In this document: piece after piece, positions 58,401 through 64,000 of the stretch
How positions within the stretch are numbered: position 1 is the stretch's first letter
How the letters are laid out: the number at the start of each line of letters is the position of its first letter
Assembly: GCA_031213475.1 (NCBI GenBank)
Contig: JARUPZ010000018.1
Span: 2,542,733-2,606,732 of the forward strand
Reading direction: 5' to 3'
DNA from: Nereocystis luetkeana
Taxonomy: Eukaryota; Sar; Phaeophyceae; Laminariales; Laminariaceae
DNA: 64,000 bases
Position numbers and translations under genes: made by a program
Notes under the pieces: model-generated
What the model was told of the DNA's origin: nothing
Databases searched by the model: none
Seen by the model: only the letters and a program-made list of their open reading frames with translations

Positions 58401-60181
58401 GCAGGTTGTTGTGTCGAATCGAGTCCGCACGCACGCACAAACACGGAAGGAATGAACACGATCAAAATGACGCAACGAGCATGATGGGCGCAAACAAAAA
58501 AAAAAAACGGAAAAATTAGCAGTAGTTTTTAGTTTGGTTTGTTAGGTTCGGTCGCTGGGCTATCAAGTATTAGCGGCCAGCAAGCAAGCAACGGCGACAA
58601 CGTTCGAACGTATGATATGATGTGACATGATAAAGGACCATACGTACGTAGCGGGTATCATACGTACCAGGTACAAGTCTTACTCACGACGAGCAAAAGT
58701 GCGAAGGAGTGTATCCAGAGACCGGAGCGCCTTAGGCATAGAAAGAACACTCACGATCACTGCTGTTTCACACGCACATGCATCACGCAGACCCCCGCAG
58801 AGAAGCTCGCAAAAAAATGAACCCGGCATGTCTACATACATATGTATACTTACTTCGTATATGATGCATCCATGATCCAAGATATCTTATGTACGAGGAG
58901 GAGCTGCATGCACCGGCCGAATTTTGTGGGCGAGCTCGGACCGAATGGATTCGCATGGATGATATTTCAAGCGAAGTAGCAGCAGCAGCAGCAACCAGCA
59001 CTCGTCAAGCAGCAGCAGCAGCAAGAAGCAGCCGTCAAGAGGTCCATTTGTACCGTCCGCGTATACCACCCGGTACAAGGTATACAGAGAGCAGTACCAA
59101 CGTGCCAGAGTTTCCCAGCAAGCATGAGGTGAAATGAAACTCCACAACAAAAATGTCAGACAACCGACAGCCGAGAGGTTATTATTATGAATACCGCAGT
59201 ATAAAAACAAGGTATAGCTCATGTATAATAAATATAGAGGTAAATAATGTTGTACCCGTACCCACAGGGCTTATTTATACCGCTATCGTCTATCTCCGGT
59301 ACGTTACGATGTTCGTGAACCCGAGGGGACGAAATCGTGGGTTCCAAATCAAGCTATTTAATAAACGACGTGGTGAAGCAGCGGACAGCAGGCAGGCAGG
59401 CGGTGTTGCCACAGCCACGAGATACCGACCCGAACTCAAGATGGACGGATTGGTGCTGCTGTGCGACGGTGCATGCATGCATGCATGCGTCTCCGGCATG
59501 GCGACTACCGGATGGTATACCAGCCCAGCAGCAGGATACGTTTCGTATGATTGTTTTTTTTTTCTCGGCCGACAACAATCGCACGATCCGAAACGTTTTT
59601 AGCAAGAATTCCAACGTTCCAACTTCCAATTCGAGTAACTTCGCGAACCCTCTGAAAAAAACAAAAACGACGGGAGGGGGCTGGACACAGGACGCAGAAC
59701 ATTGCCCAACAATAATCCTGCCGCTGCTGCTGCTGCTGCTGCTGCTGCGAAAATTGATTGCGCACGCCGAGGAACAAACAGTGCAAAGCGCGCAGCCACC
59801 TCCCTACGCGACGATAACGCAACGCAGCCCCAGTAACGACTCACCGTTGCATCCCACCAGGGGACCCTCCCGATCGCAAGCCTCTTCGTCCTCGTAAATC
59901 GCAATTCCCACTTCAGCATCCCCGACCGACGTGTTGGCCGTGCACTCGTCTATGCCCTCCTGTAGCCGTCGCAAGGCAGCAGCGCCCTCTAATCGCCCCC
60001 TGAAGCCCAGCGCCACCTCGTCCCCGACCAGCGGTCTTCCCTCTCGTGCCGCCCCTGCTGCGAGGAGCGACGATGCCGCCCGCTCGTCCGCTGTTGCTGC
60101 CGAGGCCGGCAGCAGCACGGCGAGTGCAGCGAGAAATCGTGCCGCTCTTCGTCTCGGGTCCGCCCCACCATGATGCAACAT
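43950..60181 (-). CDS. Single-pass membrane protein, mucin-like ectodomain, long disordered cytoplasmic tail
   Basis: No named family recognised. Eight exons join in phase: 60181-59845, 58386-56944, 54201-54095, 52467-52321, 51014-50870, 50158-49014, 48293-48092 and 47434-43950 (stop TAG); 7,011 nt and 2,336 aa. The N-terminus (RRRAARFLAALAVLLPASA) is a signal peptide, followed by a cysteine-bearing segment, mucin-like APGATT repeats, a folded-looking juxtamembrane region, one transmembrane helix (about 620-645), a short predicted coiled coil (about 1109-1145) and a very long Ser/Ala/Gly/Gln-rich tail. Type I topology is inferred. An in-frame ATG also exists at 60259, but starting at 60181 puts the signal peptide near the terminus. 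Likely a surface or wall-contact protein; function unknown. Confidence 0.85.
47664..47935. repeat. CGTTTCACG motif array in the last intron of the membrane-protein gene
   Basis: Eight near-copies of (T/C)CGTTTCACG(G/A) occur at intervals of about 25-55 bp inside the intron at 47435-48091, near 47666, 47706, 47731, 47764, 47798, 47827, 47880 and 47920. The spacers are unrelated to each other. Confidence 0.8.
48290..48728. repeat. Direct duplication carrying a splice acceptor
   Basis: The block at 48290 to about 48430 is repeated at 48581 to about 48728. Both copies share CCTGAGCAGCGAGTGAGTG and GGAACCCAGGAGTCGA. Read on the minus strand, each copy ends in the same acceptor (CTCACTCGCTGCTCAG), so the real acceptor of exon 48293-48092 has an exact upstream decoy at 48585. 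Confidence 0.85.
49014..51014 (-). other. Proximal cytoplasmic exons
   Basis: Exon 51014-50870 encodes FELPPTGRGANRKKPPSRQN and continues to SLEKIQDVE. Exon 50158-49014 (381 codons) encodes PEDEVFAYPPRSGPRISG, SGLVSAYDEFFCATQR, then Gly-rich and acidic tracts and finally an Ala-rich end. The acceptor of the second exon is preceded by an unusual poly-A rather than polypyrimidine run. Low complexity suggests disorder with possible short binding motifs. Confidence 0.75.
51083..51229. repeat. Tandem duplication of about 80 bp
   Basis: Two copies of CTGCTTGCCTCAGGTC(G/A)TTTGACCGA followed by CGTTGACGGTGGTCAATC, separated by a G-rich run, in the intron before exon 51014-50870. Confidence 0.85.
51440..51608. 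mobile_element. MITE-A copy 5 with duplicated right end
   Basis: A full copy (51440-51553) is followed directly by a second right arm (TTATTTCTC..TATTTGGTCCTAAAACTATGG..CCCCGTAA), so the right 55 bp is tandemly duplicated. Confidence 0.85.
51988..52159. mobile_element. MITE-A copy 6: fragment abutting a full copy
   Basis: A left-end fragment (TTACGGGGCACCATAGTAAA, 51988-52025) is followed immediately by a complete copy (52026-52159) with arms TTACAGGGGACCATAGTTAA and TTAACTATGGCCCCCCGTAA. The second may have inserted into the first. Confidence 0.82.
52180..52237. mobile_element. MITE-A copy 7, right-half fragment
   Basis: Only the right arm remains (GTACCGTAGGTCCTATTTA..CCCCCCGTAA). Confidence 0.7.
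52470..52635. repeat. (GGGA)n purine tract
   Basis: About 165 bp of GGGA units with a few GGAC or GGAT variants, starting about 3 bp upstream (in the minus-strand sense) of the acceptor of the transmembrane exon at 52467. On the transcribed strand it is therefore the polypyrimidine tract of that acceptor. Confidence 0.92.
52885..52989. mobile_element. MITE-A copy 8
   Basis: Arms TTACGGGGAACCCTAGTTAA and TTAACTATGGCCCCCCGTAA, TA on both sides, intronic. Confidence 0.88.
53060..53166. mobile_element. MITE-A copy 9
   Basis: Arms TCACGGGGGGCCATAGTTAA and TTAACTACGGTCCCCCGTAA; core reversed relative to copy 8, which lies 70 bp away. Confidence 0.88.
53420..53460. mobile_element. MITE-A copy 10, fragment
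   Basis: Right-end remnant: GGTCCTATTATTAATAATAG then CTATAGTCCCCCCCGTAA. Confidence 0.6.
53622..53671. repeat. (CAG)n microsatellite, intronic
   Basis: An interrupted CAG tract in an intron of the membrane-protein gene; separate from the coding polyQ tract at 45.4 kb. Confidence 0.9.
54934..55011. mobile_element. MITE-B copy 4, diverged
   Basis: GGTCCCGTTATTTGGACATC and GTCCCGAGAGCGGGACCGCG around AGAAGTTGGGTGCTTT: same layout as MITE-B but more decayed. Confidence 0.55.
55076..55529. mobile_element. MITE-A copy 11, split by a SINE
   Basis: The left arm (TTACGGGGGGCCATAG, 55076-55091) and the remainder (TAAATAGGACCAAATATTG..CCCCCGTAA, from about 55440 to 55529) form one MITE when the intervening 347 bp is ignored. 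Confidence 0.88.
55092..55438 (+). mobile_element. tRNA-headed SINE with poly(A) tail
   Basis: The head has a box A match (TGGTTCAAGTGG), a box B match (GGTTCGAGCC) and a foldable T-arm (CTGGG-TTCGAGC-CCTAG), but no proper acceptor stem, so it is not a functional tRNA. An unrelated body of about 250 bp follows, then about 26 A residues. Head, body, A-tail and precise interruption of a MITE fit retroposition by LINE machinery. No long target duplication was seen. Confidence 0.75.
56944..58386 (-). other. Ectodomain exon with APGATT repeats and SEA-like juxtamembrane module
   Basis: Begins LRKNNCRLCVTSSGGVSY then DCPDYVEDYIEDMFP, completing a six-Cys N-terminal segment with exon 1. A Thr/Ala/Pro tract follows, built on an 18-bp unit encoding APGATT (about 57730-57990), a likely O-glycosylation or hydroxyproline substrate. 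After SAAPSAAPSGAPTAVPTS comes a module starting LSGTITIVSDGEPACAATD with an NVT sequon, two dibasic sites (GLRRWLL and GKRRLQ), and ending DLLAELGLPADSDVTLDLTY. This resembles SEA-like stramenopile extracellular modules; the assignment is tentative. The donor after GTCGAAA gives phase 1, matching the next exon. Confidence 0.8.
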
Positions 60182-60991
60182 AATTGCTGCGCTGCGTGCA
60201 ACCAAGGAAGCAAGCTGCACTGGTGGCAGCTGCGAGTATAAAGTCTCAGCACACTCCACCCACCCACCTACCTACCTACCTACCTAACTCTCGGCGAGAG
60301 CGGCAACGCTGGGTTGGCTGCTGCTGTCTTCGTTTGTTCTCTCTTGCAAGCTGCTAGTCTAGCTCCTGATTGAAGGCCTTGGAATATGTTGGTGTGAGAC
60401 CCGGGGGGGGTTCGACCCCAGCAAGTCGGCAATGAAAACAATTTTTTTAATTTTTGAAGTTTCGCTGATCTTTTTGGTTGGCCCACCCCGAAAAAGCGGT
60501 AAAAACAGAAATGGTTCGCCCGGATATGAAAAAGCGGGAATTTGGAACTCCATCCAGTGCCCGATCCCCCCCACCCAACCGGGGCCCCGTGCACCTCGTC
60601 TCTGGCCTCTGGAGACCATGGGTGTGATCTGAACATCTGGATCTGTAGGCACGGACAGCAGCAGTGACTGACACATCGGACACGCTGGTACCGATATAAA
60701 TTTCACGCACGCTGCTCGGTGCGAGCACCATACGCGTGCATCAGTGCATCAGGTTTTTTGTGTGTGGATCTCAGCTTTTGGGGACTTGCAGTTTGCCTTT
60801 TGCTCTCGAGGGACGAGGCAGCAACGAAACGCCCGTAGAAAAGCTGCCGGGGTCTTGTTTGCGGAATTCCTTCTACCTTGCTGCTGCTGTCGTAGAATCC
60901 CAACTTGTAAGACAAAGCAACATAGAGCAGACAACAAACGCTCCAGCATTCGGTCGCATCGGTTTACTCTGGTGATGCTGTAGTGCGTCGG
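60182..60991. promoter_or_regulatory. Divergent promoter region, membrane-protein and SMNDC1-like genes
   Basis: About 810 bp separate the two start codons. TATAAAG is present at about 60236 on the plus strand and an ACCT tetranucleotide run at about 60265-60285. The remainder shows no coding evidence; parts are presumably the two 5' UTRs. Confidence 0.45.
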
Positions 60992-61153
60992 ATGGAGGAT
61001 CAGGCCGGAGCAGCAGCAGTAGTAGTAGTTCGTGCAACAAGTGCAGAAGATGATGCCGCACTCAGGAAGCAGCTGGCAGGCCTGGAGGCTCAGCGGGAGC
61101 AGCTTGCGTCGCTACTCGGAGATGACCCTCAGAGCCCGCTGTTGCAGCTTCAG
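60992..61153 (+). CDS. Probable SMNDC1/SPF30-like splicing factor, first exon only
   Basis: Starts at ATG 60992 and ends at donor CAG|GTATGT in phase 0 (54 codons). The peptide starts MEDQAGAAAVVVVRATSAED and continues AALRKQLAGLEAQREQLASL, then DDPQSPLLQLQ. An acidic start followed by a K-Q-L..L..Q..Q-L..L..D-P helix resembles the N-terminal helix of SMNDC1/SPF30, a U2-associated Tudor protein. The Tudor domain would lie in later exons; none was found before 64000, so the first intron exceeds 2.8 kb or the assignment is wrong. Another short coiled-coil protein cannot be excluded. Confidence 0.5.
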
Positions 61154-61381
61154 GTATGTGTGCATGCATGCATGTGAGCTGAGTGTTGTATTCCGTCCGC
61201 GTTGCTCGTGCTGGTTTTTCTTCGACTCCAGGCAACAATGTCTGACGCAAAACAGGGTCACCTCGGAGCTACAGTACCACTTTGTCCCTAAATATAAAAC
61301 CGTTTATATTGAATAAAAATATATAAATGATCCCTATATATCGAGACAGTGGTAATACGTACCAGGTACCTGGGTATCATG

Positions 61382-61486
61382 TTACGGGGGACCATAGTTA
61401 ATAGGACCTATGGTATACATAAAAACCAATATACTTGACCATATTTACGAACAATATTTATTCCTGTTAACTATGGTCCCCCGTAA
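61382..61486. mobile_element. MITE-A copy 12
   Basis: Arms TTACGGGGGACCATAGTTAA and TTAACTATGGTCCCCCGTAA, close to the consensus. Confidence 0.88.
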
Positions 61487-61682
61487 TGGTACAAGTACCA
61501 CGAAGTACAGCAGTAAAACTGCTCCGGCTGGGTGGGTGGAGGTCGCTTTTTTTTTTTTGTGCCCCGCTCTGCCTGTTATGTTATACCTGGTACGTAATAG
61601 TACTGCTGTCCTATTTCTTTCGTTGATCAATACTATTAATATTGTATTAATACTCGTATTAATCTTATTAAAAATTGTACTC

Positions 61683-61717
<35 letters not shown>

Positions 61718-63228
61718 CTTTGCTTCACATTGAATCGTCCTTTCTACCCAGCTTCATCAGTACACCCAGTGTCCGTCCTGATTCCCTATCCCAAAGAGAT
61801 TCGTGTCGTACTGATTCTGTGGTCACAGACTGTGAGAAAGAGGAAAACCCAAAAATAAAAACTTAATCGCAAATTCAAGTGTCAGGAAGTGAAATGTCAG
61901 CGTACCGGGTACGAGAACACAGCAACACAAGCAAGACCGGAAAACCAAGAGAAAAAAGACATTTTTTTTTTTTTTTAAATAACTGTTTATACGTATTTAC
62001 ATCTGCTGGTATTGTTTCTCTGTACTCGCTCGTACTCGTAGGACTCGTCAAGTTTTGTCTGTAACATACTGCATACGCTACTGGAGGGCACCGACACTTT
62101 TCTTTCTCTCCTACTTTTTCGTTTTTTTTTTTGTTTACAAAATCAGGTATGCACTTGTTCCATTTGAGCCCAAAAACAGTTAGATCCTCTGGTACTTCTG
62201 AATAAAATAGTTTAAAGAAGCTGAACATAAAAACAAGAAAAAATCACACGCCACGAGCATATTGTGCGCCTGAAGCGTATGGCCTACAGAATCTGCATTT
62301 TTTTGTCTTCTGTAGGGTATACGAGTATAGACGACGGGCTCAATCCACTTGGACACTTAGACCTACAGAGGGTCACCAGGCTTCGTTAGTTTCGCCACGG
62401 CGGGAGCGCCAAGAGTATTTATTTGTTCTGGCGCCCCCCCCCCCCCGTTGCCAGCTTTGAAGCCTCTTGACGATCCGACCGCTTGCTCGGCGCGAACTTT
62501 TTTGCCGTACCAAACCTAAGGCGACCTCGACGCGGGGTGAGGCAAACGGACTGCCCCCTTGTCCACGATGCCGTAGAGCAACGAAGCACAAACATGAGAA
62601 CACGACAACAACTTCTGAAGCGCTGTGAATCACATCGTCACATCGTGCACTCCATAGACAAAAAGCTGAATCAGCGTACGATACGAACGTACTGGTATAG
62701 ACATGATACGTTCAGAGTTTCGAGACGTTTAGACATGAGGAGAAACGAAAAGCAACCGATGTACCGGAAACCGCATACGAGTACGCGCAGCAAGAACAGT
62801 GTGCGCTGATTGGTTGAAAACGAGGCAAAAACAGCCAGTGTGTGCTATTTGCTACGGTATTTATTATTTAAAAAGTACGTAGACGAAGGCAGATGTACCT
62901 GGCCAGTTTCAATCCCAAAACAGGTACGATGTGAGGGTTGCCAATGGCAAGGCTCCTGGTGTGTGATTTGTTATTTATTTGCATTTTATGTTGGTGTGCA
63001 ACTGGTTTTGGCACAAGATTTAGTAATAATACCTGATTTTGGGAAACATTTTTTTTTTTTTTTTTTCTCTCTTTCATAGAATGTGTATGTCGTGCCTGTC
63101 GTATCCAGTACGACGATATGGCATTGCACTGCTGTCTGTCTAATCTGCTTACGCTGTATGTACGGCAGCAACAATATACGTGAAGGTTCGTTGCATCTCT
63201 GTGGCATAGTTTTGTTACCACAGAGCTA

Positions 63229-63340
63229 TTATGGGGGGCCATAGTTAATAGGACCTATGGTATAAATAAAAACCTACCAGGTATATATTTAACAAATTTT
63301 ACCGAGAATATTTGGTCCTATTAACTATGGTCCTCCGTAA
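63229..63340. mobile_element. MITE-A copy 13
   Basis: Arms TTATGGGGGGCCATAGTTAA and TTAACTATGGTCCTCCGTAA, TA on both sides. Confidence 0.87.
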
Positions 63341-64000
63341 TAGTGTCTGTAGGATTGAAGAATCGGCACGGACACGGGTTGTGCTTGAGTAGATAGATGT
63401 GGATGGATGGGTAGGAAGAACGGGAAGAACACAGACTACTTACCTTTGCCGTTACCGTATTTTTTATTTTCGAGGCACTCTTACGAGTAGAGTACGAGTA
63501 CAAGTGAGTTTGTACGCGGGTTTGGACACCCTGACCTGTGGGCAATGATCAATGCAATGGGCGTGAGTCCGTGCAACGTTTGCATCCACCTGCTTCCTTT
63601 TATACCAGGTACCAGTAAACGTTTCTGCCGCACACCCCCGCTGACAGCTGTGCTTGCCAACTGGTTGGTGGTGTGCTTGCTCTGATTGCTGTTGATTGTT
63701 GATATAAAATAGTTGGTCGGCTTGGATTCGTACGTAAAAAAGGCGACGCAGAGCTGTCCAGCCCCTCGGGAGACGGACAGAGGGGCGGACGGACGGTGAC
63801 AGTCCATGACGCCCGTCGGCCGGAAGAAGGGGGTGCAGGGTGTATGTGTATGTAGTATGTAGTATGTAGTAGGGTGTTGGGGTCATCTCTACATCCTCCC
63901 TGGGCGTTAATATAAAGACTACTTGATCTTCATATTGGTGTGTAAACGGTCCTTATATTTCCGCTCAGAGTCGTACACTTTTATTCATGTTCCATGTGAT

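Larger units (their letters stand above)
61154..64000. other. Presumed first intron of the SMNDC1-like gene, no further exon recognised
   Basis: Contains two MITE-A copies, a (TTG)n tract at about 61683-61718, poly-T runs and several TACCAGGTA motifs. Open frames in it show no domain. Next exons, if any, lie beyond the window. Confidence 0.5.

Noticed and set aside
60280..60731. Minus-strand ORFs upstream of the membrane-protein start
   Set aside because: No domain, no joinable splice sites, and located in the divergent promoter region.

Overview
The window looks like nuclear DNA of a brown alga (Ectocarpus-like stramenopile). GC is moderately high, genes have many short exons separated by introns of about 0.3 to 3 kb with GTGAGT-type donors, simple repeats are abundant, and one secreted protein carries the PSAAPSAAPSG-type low-complexity stretches common in heterokont surface proteins. 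The lineage is an inference from style; no species marker was seen. All exon models were read by eye from conserved motifs, splice signals and reading phase.

Layout. (1) About 1-4.4 kb, minus strand: exons of a coiled-coil protein that continues beyond base 1; its 5' end was not found. (2) About 4.5-10.2 kb: mostly non-coding, with two MITE-B copies, two related pol III-like repeats and a GC-rich hairpin. (3) 10,224-26,686, minus: a 22-exon, fully in-phase gene (4,839 nt, 1,612 aa) for an HRQ1-type DEAH helicase, with all core motifs and the C-terminal cysteine module. (4) 28,229-35,795, plus: a class I SAM-dependent methyltransferase ending in a RING-like C3HC4 finger; the first exon is missing. 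It is transcribed divergently from the helicase. (5) About 35.8-43.9 kb: no convincing gene; a minisatellite, long simple repeats, one MITE-A and one MITE-B copy. (6) 43,950-60,181, minus: an 8-exon, in-phase gene (7,011 nt, 2,336 aa) for a single-pass membrane protein with signal peptide, mucin-like APGATT repeats, one transmembrane helix and a very long disordered cytoplasmic tail. (7) 60,992 to beyond the window, plus: first exon of a probable SMNDC1/SPF30-like splicing factor, divergent from gene 6.

Mobile elements. An inverted-repeat MITE family (about 105-115 bp, ends TTACGGGG..CCCCGTAA beside TA) occurs at about a dozen loci, densest in the introns of the membrane-protein gene. One copy is split by a tRNA-headed, poly(A)-tailed SINE. 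A second MITE family has four copies. A short palindrome, TACCAGGTA/TACCTGGTA, recurs throughout non-coding DNA.

The genes do not form an operon or obvious pathway. The most unusual items are the methyltransferase-RING fusion, the mucin-like receptor-type protein, the helicase with a 330-residue insertion inside its core, and the SINE-in-MITE nest.
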